From assembly GCF_000835165.1 (NCBI RefSeq), contig NZ_CP007790.1:2480001-2544000 (forward strand): DNA of 64,000 nt, given 5' to 3'. Below, one piece after another: positions 36,496 through 45,687 of the stretch. Source of the DNA: Corynebacterium marinum DSM 44953. Its GTDB lineage: Bacteria > Actinomycetota > Actinomycetes > Mycobacteriales > Mycobacteriaceae. The translations under genes were made by a program, and so were the position numbers. Below the pieces are notes generated by a model. The model worked only from the letters and a program-made list of their open reading frames with translations. It ran no database searches and was not told the origin of the DNA. Numbering within the stretch: position 1 is the first letter of the stretch; each line of letters starts with the position of its first letter.

Positions 36496-37091
36496 TGGTA
36501 ACCGGTCTACTGTCGGCGATTGGTCTGTTTATCGCCACCAATATCGACGACATCATCGTGCTCTCGCTGTTTTTTGCCCGCGGGGCGGGGCAAAAAGGGA
36601 CCACGCTTCGGATTCTGGCTGGTCAGTACCTCGGCTTCATGGGCATCCTCGCGGCCGCAGTCCTGGTCACGCTGGGGGCAGGAGCATTCCTACCCGCTGA
36701 GGCGATCCCGTACTTCGGACTAATTCCCCTGGCCCTGGGACTATGGGCGGCCTGGCAGGCCTGGCGAAGCGATGATGACGACGATGATGATGCGAAGATC
36801 GCCGGGAAAAAGGTGGGTGTGCTGACCGTCGCCGGTGTGACGTTTGCCAACGGTGGCGACAATATCGGCGTCTACGTCCCGGTCTTCCTCAACGTGGACA
36901 CTGCCGCCGTCATCATCTACTGCATCGTTTTCCTCGTCCTGGTGGCAGGCCTGGTCCTGCTGGCAAAGTTCGTGGCCACCCGCCCGCCCATCGCAGAAGT
37001 CCTTGAGCGCTGGGAGCACGTGCTGTTCCCGATCGTCCTGATCGGCCTGGGCATCTTCATCCTCGTCAGCGGCGGCGCCTTCGGCCTCTAA
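36495..37091 (+). CDS. cadD: CadD-family cadmium resistance transporter
   Basis: A 198-aa membrane protein of the CadD family (LysE superfamily), exporting Cd(II). It starts (V)VTGLLSAIGLFIATNIDDI with the family-typical N-I-D-D motif and LSLFFARG. About six helices are visible. The cytoplasmic loop in the middle has seven consecutive aspartates (SDDDDDDDAK), a possible metal-collecting site. The second half repeats the pattern with FANGGDNIGVYVPVF. GTG 36495 overlaps the cmtR stop (TAGTG), with GGAGAG upstream: one operon. Confidence 0.92.
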   Translation: MVTGLLSAIGLFIATNIDDIIVLSLFFARGAGQKGTTLRILAGQYLGFMGILAAAVLVTLGAGAFLPAEAIPYFGLIPLALGLWAAWQAWRSDDDDDDDAKIAGKKVGVLTVAGVTFANGGDNIGVYVPVFLNVDTAAVIIYCIVFLVLVAGLVLLAKFVATRPPIAEVLERWEHVLFPIVLIGLGIFILVSGGAFGL

Positions 37092-37148
37092 TAAGCCCAT
37101 CCCGAGCGCCCGGGTGGCCTATCCAGGTGTTGCCATCGGCGTCGACTG

Positions 37149-37199
37149 AACCGCCATTCGAAGCCGCGGAAAAACCGCCAAACGAAGCTGCAAGTCACA
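37149..37199 (-). repeat. transposon right terminal repeat
   Basis: Inverted 51-bp counterpart of the left end (43 of 51 identical), again with two internal repeats, GCAGCTTCGTTTGGCGG and GCGGCTTCGAATGGCGG on the minus strand. The target duplication CTCCGC follows at 37200-37205. Confidence 0.88.
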
Positions 37200-37205
37200 C
37201 TCCGC

Positions 37206-37325
37206 CTGTGGGAACGGCAATCGTCCCCCTTGTCACGTAAACGATCGAATATGACACAAGGGGGAGGGGAGAACTCCGGGACGCTTCAGTGTGACCTGCC
37301 CCGCGGTCATGCTCGGTGGGTCTAG
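37206..37325. other. short remnant between transposon and IS copy 2
   Basis: 120 bp of the DNA into which the transposon inserted. It holds an inverted repeat CCCCCTTGT / ACAAGGGGG (about 37225 and 37265) around an AT-rich centre. No gene. Joined across the transposon to the sequence left of 32053, it is the original target. Confidence 0.5.
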
Positions 37326-37456
37326 GTCGTGTTACGAAAGTCGCTTGAGCCAGTACCGGATCACCGCTACCTGAACAGTGGCCTCGAAGTGCACCGCTAA
37401 CTTGTCGAAACGGGTGGCACACCCACGGTGCTGCTTGATCCGGTTGATCCCCCGTT

Positions 37457-38908
37457 GGTTGCGTCCGTTAGCGTGGTGTATCTGTAACTGCCGGTGACGA
37501 CCCCATGAATGCACGAGGCGACCACCGCAGTACCTTTCGAATCAACTCCTACATCTCCTCGAAAGGGACAACCGCGATGGCCGCTGGCCCCCATTCTATC
37601 GACCCCACCACCTATCTCGACGACCTGCTGTCCCAAGCCTCCCCGGACCTGATGAGACAGATGCTGCAGAACTTCATCAACCAGATCCTCTCCACCCAGG
37701 CCGACCAGATCTGCGGCGCCGAATACGCCACCACCAGTGATGCTCGCACCAATGTCCGCAACGGCTACCGCCACCGCGACCTCGACACCCGCGTCGGCAC
37801 CGTGGACGTCGCCGTGCCTAAGCTGCGCACCGGGTCGTTCTTCCCGGACTGGCTACTGGAGCGCCGCACCCGGGCCGAACGGGCCCTGACCACGGTGATC
37901 GCCACCTGCTACCTAAAAGGCGTGTCGACGCGCAGGATGAACGACCTGGTCGCCAGCCTGGGGATCAACAATCTCTCGAAATCACAGGTCTCAGAAATGG
38001 CCAAGGATCTTGATCAGATGGTGGAGGATTTCCGGACCCGCCCGTTGGATTCCGGCCCGTACCTGTATGTCTCGTGTGACGCGCTGACCATGAAGGTCCG
38101 CGAAGGCGGCCGCGTGGTCAAAACCTCCGTCCTGCTGGCCACCGGAGTCAACGCCGAAGGCTACCGGGAACTACTCGGTATGCAGGTCGCCACCTCGGAG
38201 TCGGTCGCCTCCTGGACCGGGTTCTTCCGCGACCTCAAGGCCCGCGGCCTGGACCAGGTGTACCTGGTCACCAGCGACGCGCACCTGGGCATCCAGCACG
38301 CCATCGGCGACGTCCTGCCCAACGCCTCCTGGCAACGGTGCCGCACGCACTTCGCGAAGAACCTCTCCGGGCTGGTGCCCAAGACCCAGTGGCCGACGCT
38401 GTCGGCGATGTTCCACACGATCTTCCAGCAACCCGATGCCCAGGCTGTATGGGATCAGGCCCGGGAGGTGGTGGGCTTCTGTGAGCAGAAGTTCCCCCAT
38501 GTCGCGCACTCACCTCGAGGAAGCGCTCGACGAGCTGCTGGCGTTCACGAACACGCCAAGGGCGGTGTGGACGAAGGTGTGGTCGAACAACCCGACCGAA
38601 AGGCTCAACCGGGAGATCCGCCGGCGCACCGACGTCGTCGGGATCTTCCCCAACCGCGACGCCGTCGTCCGCCTCGTCGGTGCCGTGTTGGCGGAGCAGC
38701 ACGATGATTGGATCCAGCAGAAGCGCTACATGTCGCTGACGAGCCTGGAGCAGACGAAGACGATGATGACCGCCGGCGTCATCGATGCCGGCGAGCCCAC
38801 CCGGGAGGTCGCATGAGCCAGTCTCACCATCGGGCTCGTGCCGGTCCCTGACACCGTCATGCTGCTTGTTTTATCGAAAGGCAGAAACACCACTTCCGTG
38901 GACTTGAC
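37457..38908 (+). mobile_element. IS256-family insertion sequence nested in IS copy 2
   Basis: About 1452 bp. Imperfect 28-bp terminal repeats share GGT, GTCC and GTGGTGT-TCTG. The 8-bp target CCCCCGTT is present on both sides (37449-37456 and 38910-38917), with one extra C in the right-hand run. It carries a single frameshifted Mutator-type transposase. Confidence 0.88.
37577..38816 (+). pseudogene. IS256-family (Mutator-type) transposase, frameshifted
   Basis: Starts MAAGPHSIDPTTYLDDLLSQ at ATG 37577. Family blocks: [56 protein letters not shown] and [15 protein letters not shown]. At about 38505 (PHVAH) the frame changes; the real C-terminus continues in another frame as [33 protein letters not shown] and [10 protein letters not shown]. 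The shift separates the last catalytic acidic residue from the first ones, so no active product is expected. Confidence 0.9.
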
Positions 38909-39805
38909 CCCCCCGTTCCACGGTGTTGCGGCGCCGGTAGGCTGCGGTGTCGAAAGCAGGGGGTCGGCCACCGGCCGATCCCCTGCGCCGACGGTTCGCG
39001 ACCTGATCCTTCGGCTGGGAAATCGTGGCCTTGATGCCCCTCGATCTCAGATACTTGCGGTTGGCGCGTGAAGAATACGCCTTGTCCGCCAGCACCCGCT
39101 CGGGTCGTTTCCGCGGCCGACCACGCCCGGTGGACGGCACCCGGATCTTCTCCAGTACCGGCACCATCTGCGGCCCATCTCCTGCCTGACCAGGGGTGAT
39201 CACCACCGACATCACCCCGCAGTCCGCGTCGGTACCGACGTGGATCTTCGTTGACCACCCGCCCCGGGATCGTCCGAAGCCATGATGGGCCGGCTCCCCC
39301 GAGTGCCGGGTGACACTGTCCTTGCGCGCACCTGCGGCGTGGACATGCCCGCGGGTGGTCGTGGAATCGACGCTGACCTCCCAGGAGAGCTTTCCGGTGT
39401 GCTGGGCCTGGGCAAGCAACCGGGTATGCACGTCCTGCCACACCCCGTCAGCCCTGAGCCGGACGAACAGGTGGTAGATCCGCCACCACGGTCCGTAGCG
39501 TTCGGGGACGTCGCGCCAGGGGCAGCCGGTACGGATGCGGAAGAAGATGCCGTTGACCAGGGATCTCAAGCCCCAGGTGCGGGGTCGGCCCCGGCGTGAC
39601 GGGGCGGGCAGGAGTGTGGCGAGCAGGGTCCATTCGGCGTCGGTGAGGTCATGCCGGGCCGAGGGCGGTAAAGTAGGCAACGAGGGTTTCCTTGCAAGCG
39701 TTGATGATTAGACACCAACACCGTGCGCTGGGAAACCCTCGCTTGTGTTTAAGACACGCCGGTGTCACTCACCGGACTTTCGCAACACGACCTAGACCCT
39801 TGTGA

Positions 39806-39824
39806 CATACCCTACTGGGGTATA
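39806..39824 (+). promoter_or_regulatory. CsoR-like operator before copZ
   Basis: ATACCCTACTGGGGTATAA: TACCC and GGGGTA arms around a short centre, the pattern bound by the copper-sensing repressor CsoR. A TATAAC -10-like hexamer overlaps its right arm. About 50 bp upstream of copZ, and 10 bp from the end of IS copy 2. Confidence 0.75.
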
Positions 39825-39870
39825 ACATCAGAAGACAGCGACTATCCGACACGCGAAGGGAAGCAGCCGC

Positions 39871-40077
39871 ATGGCCGACATCACCAAGAATTACCAGGTC
39901 GAAGGGATGACCTGCGGACACTGCGAGAAGTCCGTGCAGGAGGAGATCGGCGAGATTCTCGGAGTCACCGACGTGCAGGCATCGCACGAGACCGGCGCAG
40001 TCAGCGTCTCCGGCGCCGGCTTCACGGACGAGCAGATCGCAGAAGCGGTGGAGGAGGCCGGCTACTCCCTCAAGTAG
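39871..40077 (+). CDS. copZ: copper chaperone CopZ
   Basis: A 68-aa HMA-domain copper chaperone: [20 protein letters not shown] with the Cu(I)-binding Cys-Gly-His-Cys, then [25 protein letters not shown]. It delivers Cu(I) to CopA in the cytosol. ATG 39871 with GAAGGGAAG upstream. It follows a CsoR-like palindrome and has its own terminator before copA. The cysteine-less paralogue at 28602 is similar along its whole length. Confidence 0.95.
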   Translation: MADITKNYQVEGMTCGHCEKSVQEEIGEILGVTDVQASHETGAVSVSGAGFTDEQIAEAVEEAGYSLK

Positions 40078-40092
40078 CGGCTGCACCTCCCG

Positions 40093-40123
40093 GCCCGGCA
40101 CCCTCCAGGGGTGCCGGGCTTTT
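40093..40123 (+). terminator. terminator between copZ and copA
   Basis: GCCCGGCACCC, loop TCCA, GGGGTGCCGGGC, then TTTT (40120-40123). It lies 15 bp after the copZ stop, so copZ and copA can be separate units, each with a CsoR-like operator. Confidence 0.85.
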
Positions 40124-40144
40124 CGCGTGCACGCCCCTTGCCAG

Positions 40145-40161
40145 ATACCCCAGTGGGGTAT
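40145..40161 (+). promoter_or_regulatory. CsoR-like operator before copA
   Basis: ATACCCCAGTGGGGTAT is a perfect 7-bp inverted repeat around AGT, the second copper-type palindrome of the locus, 35 bp before the copA start. Confidence 0.78.
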
Positions 40162-40195
40162 AGCGTCGGAAGTTGAAGGAAGGAATGGTACAGCC

Positions 40196-42478
40196 ATGAC
40201 ACACACGCCACAGATGCAGCCGGCGGTCGACCTGGTGCAGGTCGACCTCGGCGTGACAGGAATGACCTGCACGTCGTGTTCGGCCCGCGTCGAGCGCAAG
40301 CTCAACAAGGTCGAGGGCGTGGAGGCGACCGTCAACTTCGCCACCGAATCGGCGAGCGTCTCCTACGACCCGGCCAAGATCGACCCAGGCTCCCTCATCG
40401 AGGTCGTCCGGAACGCGGGTTACGATGCATTCGAGGTCGCCGGGGAGTCCGCGGCGGAGGATGCGGGGATCGACGGGGCGTCGATAAGCGAGGACCCCCA
40501 TGAGGCCGCCCGCCGGCGCGAGGCCGCGGACCTCAAACACCGCCTCACCATCTCCGCGCTCCTCACCGTGCCGATCGTGCTGCTGAGCATGATCCCGGCG
40601 CTGCAGTTCACCAACTGGCAGTGGGCCGTGCTCACGATGACCACGCCGGTGTTCTTCTGGGGCGGAGCGCCCTTCCACCGCGCGACCTTCGTCAACCTGC
40701 GCCACGGTTCCTTCACCATGGACACCCTCATCACGCTGGGCACCTCCGCCGCCTACCTGTGGAGCCTGTGGGCGCTCTTCCTCGGCAACGCCGGCCACCC
40801 CGGTATGACGATGGAGATGCACCTGTTCCCCTCCGACACCACGATGGACGAGATCTACCTCGAGACCACCGCCGTGGTGATCACCTTCCTGCTGCTCGGC
40901 CGCTGGTTCGAGACGAAGGCCAAGGGGCAGTCCTCCGAGGCGTTGCGCGCTCTGCTCGACATGGGGGCGAAAGACGCCGCCGTGCTCCGCGACGGCCGCG
41001 AGGTGCGCGTCCCCGTCAACCGCCTGCAGGTGGGGGACGTCTTCGTGGTGCGTCCGGGCGAGAAGATCGCGACGGACGGCACAGTGGTCGAGGGTTCCTC
41101 GGCGGTCGACGAATCGATGCTCACCGGCGAATCCGTTCCCGTCGAGGTGGGCGCGGGTTCCCGCGTCACCGGGGCCACGATCAACGCCTCCGGCCGCCTG
41201 CTGATCGAGGTCACCCGAGTCGGGGCGGACACCACGTTGGCGCAGATGGCCCGCCTGGTCACTGACGCGCAGGCGAAGAAGGCGCCGGTCCAGCGTCTGG
41301 TGGACCGGATCTCCCAGGTGTTCGTGCCCACGGTCATCGTCGTCTCGCTCATCACCCTCGGAGTCCACCTGGCCACCGGCTCCGGCCTGGCCCCGGCGTT
41401 CACGGCCGCAGTCGCGGTACTCATCATCGCCTGCCCCTGCGCCCTCGGGTTGGCCACGCCCACCGCGCTGCTCGTGGGCACGGGCCGCGGCGCGCAGCTG
41501 GGCCTGCTCATCAAGGGTCCGGAGGTCCTCGAGTCGACCCGGCGCGTGGACACCATCGTCATGGACAAGACGGGCACCGTCACCGAGGGCGTCATGTCCA
41601 TGACCGGCATCGACGCGGCGGATGGCTTCGACCCGGACGATGTCCTGGCGAAGGCGGCGGCCGTCGAGGCCGCCTCCGAGCATCCGATCGCCCGGGCGGT
41701 GGTCCGCCGGGCGGAGCAGGAGGTCGTGGTCCCCGAGGTCAGCGGCTTCGAGAACCTGGCTGGCCGGGGAGTCACCGGCACGGTCGAGGGACGGACCGTC
41801 CTCGTGGGACGTCCGGCAGGTGCGCTGCCCGGCCGCCTGCGGGAAGCCTTCGATCAGGCGCAGAGCCGGGGCGCCACCCCGATCGTCGTGTCGATCGACG
41901 GTGCGGCGGCCGGCGTGATCACCGTGCGGGACACGGTGAAGGCCACTTCAGCGGAGGCCGTCGCCGAGCTCCGGAAGCTCGGCCTGACCCCCATGCTGCT
42001 CACCGGCGACAACGCCGGGGCGGCGCAGGCGGTCGCCGCGGAGGTCGGCATCGGCGCCGACGACGTCGTCGCCGAGGTGATGCCGGACGACAAGGTCGCG
42101 GTCGTCGAGAAGCTCCAGCAGGAGGGCCGCGTCGTGGCCATGGTCGGCGACGGCGTCAACGACGCCGCCGCCCTGGCCCAGGCCGACCTGGGCCTGGCCA
42201 TGGGGGCGGGCACCGACGTCGCGATCGAGGCCTCCGACATCACGCTGATGAACAACGATCTACGGTCCGCGGTCGACGCCATCCGGCTCTCCCGCCGCAC
42301 CCTGGGCACCATCAAGGGCAACCTGTTCTGGGCCTTCGCCTACAACGTGGTGCTCATCCCCGTCGCGGCCCTCGGCCTGCTCAACCCGATGTTGGCGGGC
42401 GTGGCCATGGCCTTCTCCTCGGTGTTCGTGGTGAGCAACTCGCTGCGCCTGCGCCGGTTCCGCTCGCTGCACCAGTAG
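40196..42478 (+). CDS. copA: Cu(I)-exporting P1B-type ATPase CopA
   Basis: A 760-aa P-type ATPase that pumps Cu(I) out. One N-terminal HMA domain ([20 protein letters not shown]) is followed by eight membrane helices. Features: actuator TGES ([14 protein letters not shown]), transmembrane CPC ([20 protein letters not shown]), phosphorylation site [19 protein letters not shown] (the P1B HP motif) and hinge [17 protein letters not shown]. The C-terminus has helices with [14 protein letters not shown] and [16 protein letters not shown], as in Cu(I) pumps. ATG 40196 is fixed by GAAGGAAGGA; upstream in-frame starts fall in the operator. Copper-induced through CsoR is likely; no csoR gene is in the window. 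Confidence 0.96.
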   Translation: MTHTPQMQPAVDLVQVDLGVTGMTCTSCSARVERKLNKVEGVEATVNFATESASVSYDPAKIDPGSLIEVVRNAGYDAFEVAGESAAEDAGIDGASISEDPHEAARRREAADLKHRLTISALLTVPIVLLSMIPALQFTNWQWAVLTMTTPVFFWGGAPFHRATFVNLRHGSFTMDTLITLGTSAAYLWSLWALFLGNAGHPGMTMEMHLFPSDTTMDEIYLETTAVVITFLLLGRWFETKAKGQSSEALRALLDMGAKDAAVLRDGREVRVPVNRLQVGDVFVVRPGEKIATDGTVVEGSSAVDESMLTGESVPVEVGAGSRVTGATINASGRLLIEVTRVGADTTLAQMARLVTDAQAKKAPVQRLVDRISQVFVPTVIVVSLITLGVHLATGSGLAPAFTAAVAVLIIACPCALGLATPTALLVGTGRGAQLGLLIKGPEVLESTRRVDTIVMDKTGTVTEGVMSMTGIDAADGFDPDDVLAKAAAVEAASEHPIARAVVRRAEQEVVVPEVSGFENLAGRGVTGTVEGRTVLVGRPAGALPGRLREAFDQAQSRGATPIVVSIDGAAAGVITVRDTVKATSAEAVAELRKLGLTPMLLTGDNAGAAQAVAAEVGIGADDVVAEVMPDDKVAVVEKLQQEGRVVAMVGDGVNDAAALAQADLGLAMGAGTDVAIEASDITLMNNDLRSAVDAIRLSRRTLGTIKGNLFWAFAYNVVLIPVAALGLLNPMLAGVAMAFSSVFVVSNSLRLRRFRSLHQ

Positions 42479-42536
42479 GCGCCGGCAGGACGCCGCCGGG
42501 ACGCCGCCGGGCCCGGCCCGGGTCTACGATCAGACC

Positions 42537-43877
42537 ATGAGCCAAGAACTGACCAGAAATCAACGGTTGGACAGGCTGCCGGTCACGGGAAAACACCGGC
42601 GGCTGCTCCTCGGGTCCGGCATCGGCTGGGCGCTCGACGCCATGGACGTCGGGCTCATCTCCTTCATCATGGCGGCCCTGGCCGTCCACTGGGGTCTCAC
42701 GCCCACCCAGACCTCGTGGCTGGGGTCCGTCGGGTTCGTGGGCATGGCCCTGGGCGCCACCTTCGGAGGGCTGCTCGCCGACCGGATCGGCCGGCGCCAG
42801 GTATTCGCCATCACCCTGCTCGTCTACGGCCTGGCCACCGGCGCATCGGCGCTGGCCACCGGCCTGGGGGTGCTCATCGCCCTCCGGTTCATCGTGGGCA
42901 TCGGCTTGGGCGCCGAGCTCCCCGTGGCGTCCACCCTCGTCTCCGAGTTCGCGCCGCGCCGCATCCGCGGCCGCATGGTGGTCCTGCTCGAGGCTTTCTG
43001 GGCGGTCGGCTGGATCGCCGCGGCGATGATCGGCGCTTTCGTGGTCACCGCCGACGACAACGGTTGGCGCTGGGCGTTGGCGCTCGGCATGGTCCCGACG
43101 CTCTACGCCATCTACGTGCGCAAGGGTCTCCCGGAATCCGTGCGCTTCCTGGAGGACAAGGGCCGCCACGAGGAGGCGGAGCAGGTCGTCTCCTCCTTCG
43201 AGGCGCAGGTCGACCCGGCGGAACTGGAGCGCCTCGACGCCGCCGAGCACGACCACCTCCGGTTGGCCCCCCGGGAGGACTTCGAGGACGCCACCTCCAT
43301 CTGGGAGCGCCGCCTCCGCCGGCGCACCGCCGGCCTGTGGATCGTCTGGTTCTGCGTGAACCTCTCCTACTACGGCGCCTTCATCTGGATTCCGTCGTTG
43401 CTGGTGGCTGACGGATTTTCGCTGGTGCGGTCCTTCCAGTTCACGCTCATCATCACGCTCGCCCAGCTGCCGGGCTACGCCGTGGCGGCCTGGCTCATCG
43501 AGGTCTGGGGGCGTCGGAGCACGTTGGCGACCTTCCTTCTCGGGTCGGCTGCTTCCGCGCTGTTTTTCGGGACGGCGTCCACCGAGCTGACCATCATCGT
43601 CGCCGGCTGCCTACTGTCCTTTTTCAACCTGGGCGCCTGGGGCGCGCTCTACGCCATCGGCCCGGAGCTCTACCCCTCCCCCGTCCGGGGCGCCGGAACG
43701 GGAGCGGCGGCCGGTTTCGGCCGCATCGCGTCGATCATCGCCCCGTTGGTCGTCCCCCCGATACTGGCCTTCGGCGGTTCCATCGCGTTGTTCGGCCTGT
43801 TCTCCGCTGCGTTCCTCGTCGCAGCGGGCGCGGCGCTCACGCTCCCCGAGCAGCGCGGCAAGGTTCTCGACGCCTAG
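42537..43877 (+). CDS. MFS transporter (AAHS/NiaP-like)
   Basis: A 446-aa twelve-helix major-facilitator transporter of the metabolite:H+ symporter type. The first helix, SGIGWALDAMDVGLISFIMAALA, is typical of AAHS and NiaP carriers. The A-motif between TM2 and TM3 is GGLLADRIGRRQ, its repeat in the second half VWGRRSTL, and RFIVGIGLGAELPVASTLVSE is the TM4 segment. A cytoplasmic loop (KGLPESVRFLEDKGRHEEAEQVVS) joins the halves. TACGAT six bases before ATG implies a leaderless mRNA; there is no ribosome site. Substrate not deducible, possibly an aromatic acid or nicotinate. 58 bp downstream of copA. Confidence 0.88.
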   Translation: MSQELTRNQRLDRLPVTGKHRRLLLGSGIGWALDAMDVGLISFIMAALAVHWGLTPTQTSWLGSVGFVGMALGATFGGLLADRIGRRQVFAITLLVYGLATGASALATGLGVLIALRFIVGIGLGAELPVASTLVSEFAPRRIRGRMVVLLEAFWAVGWIAAAMIGAFVVTADDNGWRWALALGMVPTLYAIYVRKGLPESVRFLEDKGRHEEAEQVVSSFEAQVDPAELERLDAAEHDHLRLAPREDFEDATSIWERRLRRRTAGLWIVWFCVNLSYYGAFIWIPSLLVADGFSLVRSFQFTLIITLAQLPGYAVAAWLIEVWGRRSTLATFLLGSAASALFFGTASTELTIIVAGCLLSFFNLGAWGALYAIGPELYPSPVRGAGTGAAAGFGRIASIIAPLVVPPILAFGGSIALFGLFSAAFLVAAGAALTLPEQRGKVLDA

Positions 43878-43894
43878 AAGACGCCCGGAAACCG

Positions 43895-44065
43895 TCAGGC
43901 CGCGGAGAACATGTCCGCGAGCCGGCCGAGCAGGCTCGGCTTGCGCTCGCGGGTAAAATCGTCGAGGCTGCGCGGAACGGCCAGGATGGTGGCTCGCTCG
44001 GTGCGCTCGACGCGGATGGTGGCGTTGAAGTCGGCGGTGCGGGGGTTGAACTCTCGAGTGGTCAT
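43895..44065 (-). CDS. 56-aa small protein
   Basis: A 56-codon gene missed by size filters. It has an excellent AAGGAGGG site six bases before ATG 44065. The product starts MTTREFNPRTADFNATIRVE, continues RTERATILAVPRSLDDFTRE and ends RKPSLLGRLADMFSAA, possibly an amphipathic C-terminal helix. Upstream are TAGACT (-10 candidate, plus 44126-44131) and a DtxR-box-like sequence. No family recognised. High GC3 and codon use like its neighbours support coding. Confidence 0.65.
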   Translation of the reverse strand: MTTREFNPRTADFNATIRVERTERATILAVPRSLDDFTRERKPSLLGRLADMFSAA

Positions 44066-44185
44066 AATGTCCCTCCTTGGTCCGTGATCCGTTGATGGTC
44101 CGTTGATCGGTTTCTGATTGCCCTGAGTCTAGGAAGTTTTTGCAGGTCAGGCACCATTGCTAAGCCATGCCTAACTAATGTCGCC

Positions 44186-44204
44186 CTTATATAGGCTGAC
44201 CTAA
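44186..44204. promoter_or_regulatory. candidate DtxR (iron) box
   Basis: CTTATATAGGCTGACCTAA resembles the corynebacterial DtxR site (TTAGGTTAGGCTAACCTAA): the right half is nearly perfect and the left half poor, 13 of 19 bases. A weaker TTAGTTAGGCATGGCTTAG (minus strand, near 44158-44178) is adjacent. Both are upstream of the 56-aa gene. The rest of 44205-44505 holds no gene; TAGACT at 44446 is a possible -10 for the next MFS gene. Confidence 0.4.
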
Positions 44205-44505
44205 GGACGCCAAAAGCGCAGGCCAGGCCAACCTTGAACAGTGACCTGCATCACTGATAGGCAGGGCCGCAGGACGCGCGCCACATCGCGAACCACCCCA
44301 TTTCGGGGGCGCCCTAACGCAGGGGAATACCCCAGGGCACATTAGGGGGGACTCGTCCGGCGCCCCCATCCGTGTTAGCGGAGCCCGCCAGGGCGTCGGC
44401 ACTGCCGGTACTCCCGGCACGGAAGTTCCTGCCCCACGGTGGCATAGACTGTGCTGGCCATCACGGCCGCGTCCGCGCCGTCGAGCAACCCCAGGAGGCA
44501 ACTGC

Positions 44506-45687
44506 ATGTCAGCTCCCGACCCCCGCGCCTGGCTCCGGGTGGGCCTGGGCATGTTCACCGTCGCCTTCGGCGCCAACCTCTTCGCGCCCCTGCTGCCCGC
44601 CTACCGTGCGCACGCCGGGCTGAGCCAGTCCCAGGTGACCTTTCTGCTGGCGGTCTACGTCGTGGGACTCATGCCGGCGCTGCTGGTCGGCGGCCCGCTC
44701 TCCGACACCCGGGGACGCAGGGCAATGATGCGGCCCGCGCTACTGCTGTCGGGGCTCGGATCGGTTGTCCTCGCCTTCGGCGCCACGGGGTCATTCGCTG
44801 CACTGTCGGCCGGCAGGCTCATCGCCGGCGCGGCGACGGGACTGGTCATGGCGGCCGGGGCCGCGTGGCTGCAGGAGTTGTCGACCGGCCCCTCCTACCT
44901 CGGCGCCCGGCGGGCGACCGTCGCCCTGTCGCTCGGCTTCGCGGGCGGCCCGCTCATGGCCGGCCTGATCGCCGAGTTCCTGCCGCGACCCGACCTCCTG
45001 CCCTACCTGGTCCACCTGGGGCTGCTGCTGCTCATCCTCCCGCTGGTGTGGGGCACGCCGGGCGGCGGGGCGCGCACCGACGGCCGCCGCCGCCGGATGC
45101 TCTCCCGCAGCGTCCTGTCCGCGCATTTCCTGTGGACGGTGGCCGCGTGGGCGCCATGGGGTTTCGGCGTGGTGAGCACCGTGATCGCCACGCTCACCGA
45201 ACTGGTCGACGCCCACCTCACCTTCCCCGTCGCCTTCACCGGACTCGTCGCGGCGGTGACGCTGGGCACCGGCGTCCTCATCCAACCCGTGGCCACCCGG
45301 TTCGGCAGCGATCTGGTGCCCCCCGCGGTGCTCGGGCTGGGGCTGGTGGTCGCCGGCATGCTGGTGTCCGTCGCCGTCGCGGCCACGAGGTGGCCGTGGC
45401 TGGTGTTCGCCGCCGCAGTCCTGCTCGGCGCGGCCTACGGCGTGATGATGGTCTCCGGACTCCGGGAGGTGCAGTTGACCGCGCCCGCCGAGGAGCTCGG
45501 CGCCGCGACGGCGGTCTTCTACTCACTGACGTACGTGGGCTTCTTCGCCCCATTCGCCATGTCCTTCCTCGGGCCCGCGGTCGGGTACCACACACTGTTC
45601 ATCGTGGGCGCCCTCATCGCGGCGGCCTCCATCGTTCCGGTGGTGCGGATCGCTAGAGGCCCCGGACCCTCGCGGCGGCTTCGCTGA
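44506..45687 (+). CDS. MFS transporter
   Basis: A 393-aa twelve-helix MFS carrier of the drug-resistance or sugar-efflux type. The TM2-3 loop GGPLSDTRGRRAMMRPAL is the A-motif. GRLIAGAATGLVMAAGAAWLQEL forms TM4. A short basic cytoplasmic loop (GGGARTDGRRRRMLSRS) separates the two halves. ATG 44506 follows AGGAGG. The last 35 bp overlap the convergent PadR gene, which may control it. Substrate unknown. Confidence 0.88.
   Translation: MSAPDPRAWLRVGLGMFTVAFGANLFAPLLPAYRAHAGLSQSQVTFLLAVYVVGLMPALLVGGPLSDTRGRRAMMRPALLLSGLGSVVLAFGATGSFAALSAGRLIAGAATGLVMAAGAAWLQELSTGPSYLGARRATVALSLGFAGGPLMAGLIAEFLPRPDLLPYLVHLGLLLLILPLVWGTPGGGARTDGRRRRMLSRSVLSAHFLWTVAAWAPWGFGVVSTVIATLTELVDAHLTFPVAFTGLVAAVTLGTGVLIQPVATRFGSDLVPPAVLGLGLVVAGMLVSVAVAATRWPWLVFAAAVLLGAAYGVMMVSGLREVQLTAPAEELGAATAVFYSLTYVGFFAPFAMSFLGPAVGYHTLFIVGALIAAASIVPVVRIARGPGPSRRLR

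Larger units (their letters stand above)
32054..37199 (-). mobile_element. Tn552/Tn5053-like transposon with cadmium cargo
   Basis: A 5146-bp element with 51-bp terminal inverted repeats starting TGTGACT and a 6-bp direct repeat CTCCGC on both sides (32048-32053 and 37200-37205). Content: a 129-aa membrane protein (+), TniB (-), TniA (-), a resolvase relic, an intact serine resolvase (-), a candidate res region, CmtR and CadD (+). A DDE transposase plus AAA partner plus resolvase is the plan of Tn552 and Tn5053/Tn402. All core genes are open, so it may be able to move. Confidence 0.88.
37332..39680 (-). pseudogene. IS5-family transposase split by insertion
   Basis: The N-terminal 260 or so codons run from ATG 39680 to about 38918, ending in RRRNTVERG; the last 38 codons (INRIKQHRGC ... 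YWLKRLS) continue at 37455-37332 after the nested IS256-family element. Apart from the split the frame is open and has serine where copy 1 has its stop codon. Confidence 0.9.
37326..39791 (-). mobile_element. IS5-type insertion sequence, copy 2, split by an IS256-family element
   Basis: Ends GTCGTGTTACGAAAG (left) and CTTTCGCAACACGAC (right), with CTAG on both sides (37322-37325 and 39792-39795). Removing the nested element and its 8-bp repeat leaves about 1005 bp, the same as copy 1. Orientation is opposite to copy 1, with roughly 10-15% divergence judged by eye. Confidence 0.9.

Noticed and set aside
37225..37273. CCCCCTTGT/ACAAGGGGG repeat as an attachment site
   Set aside because: No second copy of the sequence and no integrase nearby; it may be an old operator or terminator fragment.
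37577..38816. Programmed frameshifting in the IS256-family transposase
   Set aside because: IS256-family transposases are normally single-frame, and no slippery run or stem is evident at 38505; a mutation is simpler.
28809..39791. A single recent composite transposition carrying the whole island
   Set aside because: The two IS copies differ at many positions (for example AFLPTP against TLLPAP), so they were not made by one recent event; CTAG flanks may simply reflect target preference.
40070..41683. 537-aa minus-strand frame opposite copA
   Set aside because: Repetitive Gly/Arg/Glu/Asp composition and no motifs, while copA on the other strand has all P-type ATPase motifs.
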